In this document: one piece after another, positions 1 to 5,035 of the stretch
How the letters are laid out: each line of letters opens with the position of its first letter
Position numbering within the stretch: position 1 is the stretch's first letter
Assembly: GCA_945871045.1 (NCBI GenBank)
Contig: CAMBUC010000166.1
Coordinates: 1-5,152 of the forward strand
Length of the DNA: 5,152 nt
Direction of reading: 5' to 3'
Source: an uncultured bacterium
Lineage (GTDB): Bacteria; Bacillota; Clostridia; Lachnospirales; Lachnospiraceae
Position numbers and translations under genes: made by a program
Notes under the pieces: model-generated
Told to the model about the DNA's origin: nothing
The model's database searches: none
Seen by the model: only the letters and a program-made list of their open reading frames with translations

Positions 1-42
1 TGCAAAAATGCATGAAAATTGCTTCGCAATGGCATTTTTGCA
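1..42. repeat. A/T-rich nested inverted repeat at window edge
   Basis: Outer arms TGCAAAAATGC (1-11) and GCATTTTTGCA (32-42) are perfect 11-base complements. Inside them ATTGC (18-22) and GCAAT (26-30) form a second stem around a TTC loop, so the segment can fold into a two-tier hairpin. The repeat may extend beyond base 1. No T-run follows on either visible side, so it is not a classical terminator. A small dispersed repeat or the edge of a mobile remnant is possible, but a single copy cannot show that. Confidence 0.5.
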
Positions 43-142
43 CTCCTGAATCATGCCTTCCCGGTCTCAGCAGTAAATGCTTCGACCTGTTCTGAACAGT
101 TACACGATTTCTTTTATATTACCATTCCGGTCTGAAAATAAC

Positions 143-206
143 AAGGTGACGATTCCAAACAAGTGCGCAACCACCTGTTGGAACAGTCACCTTTTTTGTC
201 TTTTTT
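143..206. terminator. Bidirectional rho-independent terminator downstream of the feo genes
   Basis: AAGGTGAC (143-150) pairs with GTCACCTT (186-193). After a two-base internal loop, TTCCAAACA (153-161) pairs with TGTTGGAA (176-183) with one bulged A. The loop is 162-175. On the plus strand the stem runs into T6, GTC and T6 (192-206), a strong tail. On the minus strand the stem is preceded by A-rich sequence and followed by a weaker TTGTTATTTT tail. It lies about 65 bases beyond the stop of the Cys-rich protein gene, so it probably ends the feo transcript. It would also stop rightward transcription entering from the left. Confidence 0.7.
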
Positions 207-269
207 ATTCACCTATCATAAAAGAGTTGTTCGTAAGTTTTTCACACCATCTCTACGCTGATGGGGATG

Positions 270-419
270 TCACTGTTCATCCCCGCAATGATGGCTGCAG
301 CAATGCCCCGCAGACGGGCATCCAATACATCCCCCGCCCCGCTTCCTTGCTTTCCATATATAACGGACTGCTGCTCCTACGCAAACCAGTAGCAGCCCTA
401 CAACGATCAAATTTCCCAT
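270..419 (-). CDS. FeoB-associated Cys-rich membrane protein (49 aa)
   Basis: Small membrane protein of the FeoB-associated Cys-rich type (PF12669-like), commonly found just after feoB in Firmicutes. One hydrophobic segment (about residues 4-22, IVVGLLLVCVGAAV and following) is followed by a basic stretch (KARKR, 23-27), a glycine hinge, and a Cys/His-rich tail with C31, C34, C40, C41 and C45 plus H39, H43 and H44. The basic residues after the membrane segment suggest a cytosolic tail, where the cysteines could bind metal or take part in Fe2+ handling; this is inference. The frame is open further upstream to another ATG at 461, but the start at 419 is preferred because AAAGGAG (425-431) sits 5 bases ahead and the family begins with the hydrophobic helix. 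It starts 66 bases after the feoB stop, same strand, so co-transcription is likely. A GGGGATG/CATCCCC stem (263-284) spans its stop codon. Confidence 0.85.
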   Translation of the reverse strand: MGNLIVVGLLLVCVGAAVRYIWKARKRGGGCIGCPSAGHCCSHHCGDEQ

Positions 420-440
420 GATTGCTCCTTTCTGCCTGTT

Positions 441-460
441 TGCTTCACATTTGTGAAGCA
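441..460 (-). other. Hairpin between feoB and the Cys-rich protein gene
   Basis: TGCTTCAC (441-448) and GTGAAGCA (453-460) are perfect 8-base complements around a 4-base loop. The hairpin lies in the short gap after the feoB stop and just upstream of the AAAGGAG site of the next gene. The minus-strand sequence after the stem is AACAGGCAG, with no T-run, so it is not an intrinsic terminator. A role in mRNA processing or in protecting the upstream feoB message is plausible, but this is inference. Confidence 0.5.
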
Positions 461-485
461 CCCGGTCCTAGCATTTTCCGAATCA

Positions 486-2492
486 CTATGCCGCTTTTTT
501 AAACGCATACTCTGCCTGAAATTGTTTATTTGTTCTGTAGATCAGGCACGCAACAATAGCCGCCATAACCAGCACCGCCACCAGACCCGGCAAAAATCCC
601 GCTCCGACACTTCCCGTTGTGATCAGCGTACCTATCTGATACACAACAAATGCCACGGTGTAGCCCACGCCCAGTTGCAGGGCAATACCGCCCCACAGCC
701 ACTTTTTACTCTGCATCTCGGAGTTCATGGCACCGAGGGCTGCAAAGCAAGGTGGTGTAAACAGATTAAACATCAGAAAAGCCAGTGCAGCCGCTTTGGT
801 CAATGCCATTGCTGATGCCACTACATTTCCGTCCCCGATCAGTGCCAGTTCCTCTGTGTCAATAAAGGCACTTAAACCGTAACACACAGCCAATGTTCCC
901 ACGACGTTTTCCTTTGCGATAAAACCTGTCACTGCCGCTGCTGCCAGCTGCCAGGCCACAATGCCTGTGATCGGAACCAGAAGATATGCGATGGGAGATG
1001 CGATTGTTGCAAGGATAGAGGTGCTTTCCAACCCATCCTCCACCACCTGCAGCTGCCAGTTAAAGGACTGCATGATCTGCACAACGGTGTTGCATACAAG
1101 AATAATGGTTCCGGCTTTGATGATATAGGCCTTTCCTCTTGCAAGCATGGAGGAAACCGCACGTTTGAAACTCGGCAGTTTGTATTCAGGCATCTCCATG
1201 ATAAAGAAGGATTTCCGAAATTTATATCCGGTGATGGCGTTTACCAATAATGCTCCAAGCAGGATCAGGACAATTCCCACAAAATACATCAATGTTCCGA
1301 TCCAGGGCATATCCGGAAAAAACGCTCCCACAAATAATGCGATCACCGGAAGTTTTGCTCCACACGGCATAAACGGTGTGAGCATTGCGGTCGCTCTTCG
1401 TTCCCGCTCATTTCGGATGGTACGGCATGCCATGATGCCGGGAATGGCACAACCGGTTCCAATGACCATAGGAATGACCGATTTTCCGGAAAGGCCTACT
1501 CGTTTAAAGATCGGATCAAGAACTACGGTTGCTCTTGCCATGTATCCGCAATCCTCCAAAAGTGCGATTAAAAAATACATGACCATGACCAGCGGGAGAA
1601 ATCCCACAACGGCGCCTACACCGCCGATGATGCCATCCACAAGGAGGGACTGTAAAAACGGATCTGCACTTTCCACAAGACCTGCGACCCATTCCTGAAA
1701 AGTCTCTATCCATCCTACCAGCCAGTCTGCGATCCATGTACCCACTGTAGATTGTGAAATGTAAAAAACGCCAAACATCACTACTGCAAAAATCGGAATT
1801 CCAAGCCAGGGATTCGTCAAAATAGCATCCATTTGATCCTGTCCGTTTTTTTCTTTGGTCAAAACTTTTCGTTTCTCCACAGAAGCAACGATCGACTTTA
1901 CAAACTCAAAACGCTTTCGATCCGCAGCCTCTACCTCGCTCTTGCTATGCAGATCGATCTCCCCCTGTAAATAGGGCGCCTTCTGTCCGCAGCCTTTTAA
2001 AGAAGCAACTTTTTCTACCACTTCTTTCAGCCCGACATGTCCCGCAGAAGTTGACACCGTCTGAATGACGGGACAGCCAAGTTTTTCAGATAGCAGTTTT
2101 ACATTGATCTCCGTGTCTTTCTTTTCATTGATATCACTTTTATTCAGGGCAACCACTACCGGAATGCCAAGTTCCAAAAGCTGGGTCGTAAAGAACAGGC
2201 TTCGGCTTAAGTTCGTGGCATCCACAATATTAATGATCGCATCCGGATTCTCGTGTTTTACATAAGCACTGGTAATGCTTTCCTCCGAGGTAAAGGGTGA
2301 CATGGAATAAGCACCCGGAAGGTCAACTGCAACCAGCGTCTCCTTCCCCTCATAATATGCTTTTTTTATCAGGCTTTCTTTTTTTTCCACGGTAACACCG
2401 GCCCAGTTTCCTACCTTTTCATTTCTCCCGGTCAGGGCATTGTACATCGTGGTCTTTCCACTGTTGGGATTACCCGTTAATGCGATTCTCAT
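486..2492 (-). CDS. feoB: Ferrous iron transport protein B (FeoB)
   Basis: Membrane Fe2+ transporter with an N-terminal G-protein domain, 668 residues and complete. The GTPase motifs are all present: G1 GNPNSGKT (7-14), G2 threonine in VTVEK (33-37), G3 DLPG (57-60), G4 NKSD (117-120) and a G5-like STSAG (147-151). A helical spacer covers about 155-220. The membrane part begins near 228 and shows about 8-10 hydrophobic segments, including the conserved Gate regions: FLPLVMVMYFLIALLEDCGY (298-317), GTGCAIPG (345-352), TPFMPCGAKLPV (372-383), GFIAKENVVGTL (523-534) and NLFTPPCFAALGAMNSEM (576-593). The ATG is supported by AAAGGAGG (2500-2507) seven bases upstream, and MRIALTGNPN is the usual FeoB N-terminus. 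The length is within the shorter FeoB class. feoA lies 93 bases upstream, with a hairpin and an operator-like dyad in between. The basic C-terminus (FKKAA) shows no fused FeoC-like domain. Confidence 0.98.
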   Translation of the reverse strand: MRIALTGNPNSGKTTMYNALTGRNEKVGNWAGVTVEKKESLIKKAYYEGKETLVAVDLPGAYSMSPFTSEESITSAYVKHENPDAIINIVDATNLSRSLFFTTQLLELGIPVVVALNKSDINEKKDTEINVKLLSEKLGCPVIQTVSTSAGHVGLKEVVEKVASLKGCGQKAPYLQGEIDLHSKSEVEAADRKRFEFVKSIVASVEKRKVLTKEKNGQDQMDAILTNPWLGIPIFAVVMFGVFYISQSTVGTWIADWLVGWIETFQEWVAGLVESADPFLQSLLVDGIIGGVGAVVGFLPLVMVMYFLIALLEDCGYMARATVVLDPIFKRVGLSGKSVIPMVIGTGCAIPGIMACRTIRNERERRATAMLTPFMPCGAKLPVIALFVGAFFPDMPWIGTLMYFVGIVLILLGALLVNAITGYKFRKSFFIMEMPEYKLPSFKRAVSSMLARGKAYIIKAGTIILVCNTVVQIMQSFNWQLQVVEDGLESTSILATIASPIAYLLVPITGIVAWQLAAAAVTGFIAKENVVGTLAVCYGLSAFIDTEELALIGDGNVVASAMALTKAAALAFLMFNLFTPPCFAALGAMNSEMQSKKWLWGGIALQLGVGYTVAFVVYQIGTLITTGSVGAGFLPGLVAVLVMAAIVACLIYRTNKQFQAEYAFKKAA

Positions 2493-2529
2493 GACGCATC
2501 CTCCTTTATTTTTGTCTCAGGTAACTTCT

Positions 2530-2556
2530 GTTAGTTTATGCTAACTATTAGTTATA
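2530..2556 (-). promoter_or_regulatory. Probable iron-repressor operator and -10 box of feoB
   Basis: GTTAG (2530-2534), six bases, CTAAC (2541-2545) form a dyad with the same arms and spacing as the one in front of feoA. An overlapping 13-base palindrome TAACTA-T-TAGTTA occupies 2542-2554. A minus-strand TATAAC (2551-2556) is a fair -10 box, 5 bases upstream of the dyad, nearly the same offset as at feoA. The -35 at 17-base spacing (GTGATG, 2574-2579) is poor and lies inside the feoA terminator stem. TTAG/CTAA half-sites are typical of DtxR/IdeR-family metal-dependent repressors, so iron repression is the natural inference. Confidence 0.6.
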
Positions 2557-2584
2557 AAAAATAGTGATGTTCGCATCACTTTTT
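2556..2584 (-). terminator. Terminator-like hairpin after feoA
   Basis: On the minus strand, AGTGATG-CGAA-CATCACT (2563-2580) is a perfect 7-bp stem with a tetraloop. It is followed by one A and six T (2556-2561) and preceded by AAAA (2581-2584). It starts directly after the feoA stop codon. The stem is short and AT-rich, so termination is likely partial, leaving some feoA-feoB read-through. Confidence 0.65.
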
Positions 2585-2585
2585 C

Positions 2586-2810
2586 TTATATTGAAATGGC
2601 TCTCGCCAGATCAGTATCGATATTGTATCTCGCGTCCTTGATGGAAACCACACAGCCACCTTTCAGACGAGAGATCACAGTGATGGGCTCACCACTGTAA
2701 CACCCCAAAGAAAACAGAAAGGATTTTAATTCTTCATCCTCTGCAATAATATCCTTTACCAAATATTCTTCTCCAATCGTTGCATCTGCCAGATTCATAT
2801 CCTCTACCAT
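2586..2810 (-). CDS. feoA: Ferrous iron transport protein A (FeoA)
   Basis: Small cytosolic SH3-like protein that assists FeoB in Fe2+ uptake. From the chosen start it has 74 residues, the usual FeoA size. The typical opening MNLADATIGEEY (5-16) is followed by an acidic turn, the LFSLGCYSGEPITVISR core (32-48, matching the family's LGxxxGxxxxV), KGGCVVSIKDARYNID (50-65) and the final LARAI. The start is uncertain. ATG at 2810 has AAGGA (2815-2819) four bases ahead and is preferred. GTG at 2840 is in frame and would add ten residues (84 aa), but its nearest GAGGA is 12 bases away, inside the operator. ATG at 2798 gives 70 residues and the best family alignment but has a poorly placed site. The gene has its own promoter and dyad upstream and a hairpin just after its stop, so it may be transcribed alone as well as with feoB. 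Confidence 0.93.
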   Translation of the reverse strand: MVEDMNLADATIGEEYLVKDIIAEDEELKSFLFSLGCYSGEPITVISRLKGGCVVSIKDARYNIDTDLARAISI

Positions 2811-2844
2811 CCTTTCCTTGAGATGATCAAATTCCCACACCTTT

Positions 2845-2862
2845 TGTTAGTTTCCTCTAACA
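2845..2862 (-). promoter_or_regulatory. Probable iron-repressor operator of feoA
   Basis: TGTTAG (2845-2850) and CTAACA (2857-2862) are perfect 6-base arms around TTTCCT. The dyad begins 6 bases downstream of the -10 box, where it would cover the expected transcription start. The GTTAG-N6-CTAAC pattern recurs before feoB. Its half-sites resemble those bound by DtxR-family Fe2+-dependent repressors; the actual regulator is not in this window. Confidence 0.68.
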
Positions 2863-2868
2863 GTTCGT

Positions 2869-2897
2869 AGTTTAATATAACTTTCTGAAATTGTCAA
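2869..2897 (-). promoter_or_regulatory. Sigma-70/SigA promoter of feoA
   Basis: On the minus strand a perfect TTGACA -35 (2892-2897) is followed, at exactly 17 bases, by TAAACT (2869-2874), four of six matches to TATAAT. The predicted start near 2862 falls at the edge of the operator dyad, consistent with repression by blocking polymerase. Confidence 0.7.
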
Positions 2898-2919
2898 GAC
2901 GTTTTTTTACTAAAACCAA

Positions 2920-2952
2920 ACACCGGGTGGACATCAACAGTCCACCCGGTGT
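2920..2952 (-). terminator. Strong terminator hairpin after the ATPase-nuclease gene
   Basis: ACACCGGGTGGAC (2920-2932) and GTCCACCCGGTGT (2940-2952) form a perfect 13-bp GC-rich stem with a 7-base loop. The minus-strand tail is TTGGTTTTAG, and on the plus strand TAAAATTTTT follows, so it can act both ways. It lies about 105 bases after the stop at 3059 and insulates feoA's promoter from the upstream gene. Confidence 0.8.
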
Positions 2953-2980
2953 GGTAAAATTTTTAAATGTGTTATCCGTT

Positions 2981-3037
2981 TTCGTGACAATGGGCGCTCT
3001 TCGTGGCAATGGGCGATGGCCGTGGCAGAAGAAACGT
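2981..3037 (-). repeat. Imperfect 19-base tandem repeats, REP-like
   Basis: Plus-strand units TTCGTGACAATGGGCGCTC (2981-2999) and TTCGTGGCAATGGGCGATG (3000-3018) differ at four positions. A third, decayed unit beginning GCCGTGGCA occupies 3019-3037. Read on the minus strand the block starts GGGACGTTTCTTCTGCCACGG and continues with CCCATTGCCACG. From memory this resembles intergenic GGGAC...TGCCACG sequences scattered in Clostridia genomes, sometimes near IS200-like REP transposases. That resemblance needs a search. No transposase is present here. Confidence 0.5.
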
Positions 3038-3058
3038 CCCTAAACAAAATTCATCTCC

Positions 3059-4744
3059 TTACCCGATCAGTACCTTTTTGCCTTCAAATGCAAAGCCGTA
3101 ACTTCGGATGCGTTCTTCAGGTATGCCTCGCGTGATCAGTTGTGCAGCGTACTGTTTCTCTTCGATCTGAGCCAGTGCAGACTGTACCGTTTCTTTCAGC
3201 GTCGCCTCGTCCTCCGGATCATGCACCTTGAACTCAAAGATATAGGCATTTTTGTTCTTCTCCAGAGGTTCTATCATCACATCGTATCTGCCATAGCCGC
3301 TCTCACGGTTAGAGGTGACTGTATATTCTCCGCTCAGCTCCACCAATAGTCCCAGCACAAATCCATGGTAAAAATTCTCCGGCTGCTGTGTGTCCGATGG
3401 TCTTGTTCCGGAATCAAAGAAACTGAAGGTCTGCAATGCCACCTGATTCATATAGATGTTCATTTCCTTCAGGTTGTCGGCAAACAGTGCCTTAATAAAA
3501 CCATTGTAATTTCTTCCGGAGCGTTTAAACCAGCCTCTCACCATGTCATAAAACATGTCGAGAACTTCCGCATTTGTCAGCGCAATCTCATAGATCTGAT
3601 CTTTTCCTGCCACCTTTTCTTCCACAGAGAGTACCTTCAGATAACCGCTGGCAAGCAACAGACTCCAGATCGCATCCGGATTTTCATCCAGCTGGTTGAA
3701 GACGATCTGCTCATCGATGGGACAGTAGATATGCTCCCCCTTCAACAGGCTCTCGAACAGTTCCTTGATTTCTTCGTCACTCTCCCTGACCAGTTTTCCA
3801 ACAAGACTGTTGCTGCTGGTGTTCGCCCAGTATGTTGCAAGTTCACCAGTATCCAAATAATTCAAGATTGACCACGGATTGTAGACATCCTTATGTTTTC
3901 CAAAGATAAAACCGTCATACCAAGACTTCACATCTGATTTCCGTTCGCCATACCCATACTCATCCAGCGCAGCAAATACTTCCTGTTCCGTAAAACCAAA
4001 AGCAGTCGCATATTCATCAGACGTTGTCGTCACAACCTTAAGATTATTCAGATCCGAAAAAATAGATTCCTTGCTGACCCGTGTGATGCCGGTCATGATA
4101 CCACGGGCAATGTAAGGATTTGTCTTAAATGTGGAATTGAACAGACTTCTCGTAAAGGAAACCATCTCATCCCAGAACCCCTGTACATACGCCTCCTGCA
4201 TCGGCGTGTCATATTCATCCAGAAGAATGATCGCCTTTTTTCCATAATAGCGGTACAGAAAATCTGACAACTGATATAATGCCGACGTAGCAGTCGCATC
4301 CGACATATCGAAGGTGACCCGTTCAAAAAAGGCTCTGTCATTCTCAGTCAACACATCACTATCCTTCAAAAAAGAAAAGTGCGTATACAGATTAACCAAT
4401 ACTTCACACATTTTCTCCCGGGTTGCTTCATAGGTGGTTTCTTTGATCCTTGCAAAGGAAAGAAAGATGACCGGATACGTTCCTTGCAAAGCCCGGTATT
4501 TCTCATCCTTCCAGATAGAAAGTCCCTCAAACAGTTCTCCGCGGTTCGCATACTCCACAGAAAAAAATGCCTCCAGCATACTCATATTCAGTGTTTTTCC
4601 AAAGCGACGCGGACGGGTGATCAATGTCACATCGTCTCCTGCTTCCCACCAATATCTGATAAGATCAGTTTTATCAATATAAAAGTAATCATCAGTGATC
4701 AGTTTTTCAAAATCCTGTATTCCAATCGCTACGTTTCTTGCCAT
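3059..4744 (-). CDS. AAA-ATPase-like / PD-(D/E)XK nuclease fusion protein
   Basis: Complete 561-residue protein of the AAA-ATPase-like (PF09820) plus PDDEXK_9 (PF08011, formerly DUF1703) architecture. The N-terminus IGIQDFEKL (7-15) and YIDKT (22-26) are family hallmarks. The Walker A is the family variant RPRRFGKT (44-51), lacking the first glycine of the classical P-loop. Walker B is IILLDEYD (172-179). TGITRVSKESIFSDLNNL (218-235) is the conserved sensor region with an arginine, and WYDGF (275-279) and YNPWSI (288-293) follow. The C-terminal nuclease core shows GYGRYDV with D488, then EFK with E504 and K506, and a QIEEKQYA helix (526-533), so the catalytic residues look intact. Biological function is not established for the family; DNA cleavage or repair, or a defence or mobile role, is inferred only. 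Its copies are often numerous in Bacteroidetes and Clostridia. GGAGG (4751-4755) lies six bases before the ATG. It has its own promoter and terminator, so it is independent of feo. Confidence 0.92.
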   Translation of the reverse strand: MARNVAIGIQDFEKLITDDYFYIDKTDLIRYWWEAGDDVTLITRPRRFGKTLNMSMLEAFFSVEYANRGELFEGLSIWKDEKYRALQGTYPVIFLSFARIKETTYEATREKMCEVLVNLYTHFSFLKDSDVLTENDRAFFERVTFDMSDATATSALYQLSDFLYRYYGKKAIILLDEYDTPMQEAYVQGFWDEMVSFTRSLFNSTFKTNPYIARGIMTGITRVSKESIFSDLNNLKVVTTTSDEYATAFGFTEQEVFAALDEYGYGERKSDVKSWYDGFIFGKHKDVYNPWSILNYLDTGELATYWANTSSNSLVGKLVRESDEEIKELFESLLKGEHIYCPIDEQIVFNQLDENPDAIWSLLLASGYLKVLSVEEKVAGKDQIYEIALTNAEVLDMFYDMVRGWFKRSGRNYNGFIKALFADNLKEMNIYMNQVALQTFSFFDSGTRPSDTQQPENFYHGFVLGLLVELSGEYTVTSNRESGYGRYDVMIEPLEKNKNAYIFEFKVHDPEDEATLKETVQSALAQIEEKQYAAQLITRGIPEERIRSYGFAFEGKKVLIG

Positions 4745-4758
4745 GTGCCACCTCCCGC

Positions 4759-4806
4759 AAAAAATCCGTCATACCAACTACTTACTGTTAGTATAACGGA
4801 TTTTTT
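4759..4806. repeat. Long inverted repeat enclosing the ATPase-nuclease gene's -10 box
   Basis: AAAAAATCCGT (4759-4769) and ACGGATTTTTT (4796-4806) are perfect 11-base complements. After a mismatch ATAC/GTAT pair, and after another AAC/GTT pair, leaving an 8-base loop (4779-4786). Either strand reads A-tract, stem, T-tract, the form of a bidirectional terminator. It may end transcription of whatever once lay to the right, while its right arm carries the promoter of the gene on the left. Confidence 0.65.
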
Positions 4807-4818
4807 TGAAATTGAAAA
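4790..4818 (-). promoter_or_regulatory. Probable promoter of the ATPase-nuclease gene
   Basis: Minus-strand TATACT (4790-4795, five of six consensus bases) lies 17 bases after TTTTCA (4813-4818, four of six matches to TTGACA). Transcription would begin near 4783, in the loop of the surrounding inverted repeat, giving a leader of about 40 bases with only one arm of that repeat. It would not terminate itself. Confidence 0.6.
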
Positions 4819-4847
4819 TGTTATTTTTATCGACTGTAAAGCAGGTC

Positions 4848-5035
4848 CTAAAACAGATCCAGCATATTATCCAGATAGATCTCTTCCCGCACCTGGTGGA
4901 GAATCGATAGCCCTTTTCCCCATCAGGTGCGGTGCAGTGGTGCTCCGGACCGTTTTCACCAAGGTTTTTTCGGCTGACTGCTTCATAACAGCGCTTTCTG
5001 TCACTGCATCCGATAGAACAACACTCGTTACAAAG
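4848..5035 (-). other. Intergenic remnant with no recognisable gene
   Basis: No intact gene is supported here. One minus-strand frame ends with a coding-like tail HQVREEIYLDNMLDLF before a TAG at 4848-4850, but it is preceded in frame by a TGA at 4923-4925. The other minus frames are open in patches and shift between one another. This looks like further decay of the acetyltransferase, or of a gene joined to it by deletion, but beyond 5036 I cannot align it to the family. An inverted repeat (4887-4932) lies within it. Confidence 0.45.
4887..4932. repeat. Inverted repeat CCGCACCTGGTGG / CCATCAGGTGCGG
   Basis: CCGCACCTGGTGG (4887-4899) and CCATCAGGTGCGG (4920-4932) are complementary at 12 of 13 positions, the exception being a G-T pair. 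The spacer is 20 bases. No T-run follows on either strand, so a terminator is unlikely. It could be a mobile-element end or a chance dyad in decaying sequence. Confidence 0.45.

Noticed and set aside
87..99. Palindrome CTGTTCTGAACAG as a LexA/SOS box
   Set aside because: The Firmicute SOS box has GAAC before GTTC with a 4-base spacer; here the order is reversed, and no gene follows.
77..421. Plus-strand frame of 114 codons
   Set aside because: It overlaps the well-supported Cys-rich protein gene on the other strand, crosses a terminator hairpin, has no ribosome site and no recognisable domain.
270..461. 63-residue version of the Cys-rich protein from the ATG at 461
   Set aside because: The upstream 14 residues overlap the intergenic hairpin, and the ATG at 461 lacks a good ribosome site, whereas AAAGGAG stands 5 bases before the ATG at 419.
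1147..1698. Plus-strand frame of 183 codons inside feoB
   Set aside because: Antisense shadow of the conserved FeoB membrane domain; no ribosome site or family features. The same applies to 453-815 and 2065-2265.
2981..3037. CRISPR array
   Set aside because: The 19-base units are directly abutting with no spacers, and there are no cas genes.
3365..3871. Plus-strand frame of 168 codons inside the ATPase-nuclease gene
   Set aside because: Antisense shadow of an intact conserved gene, with no start signals of its own. The same applies to 3140-3349 and 4434-4682.
4787..4797. GTTAGTATAAC as a third iron-repressor site before the ATPase-nuclease gene
   Set aside because: It is a palindrome with a 3-base spacer and GTTA/TAAC arms, unlike the GTTAG-N6-CTAAC layout of the two feo sites. 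It is better explained by the -10 box and inverted repeat.
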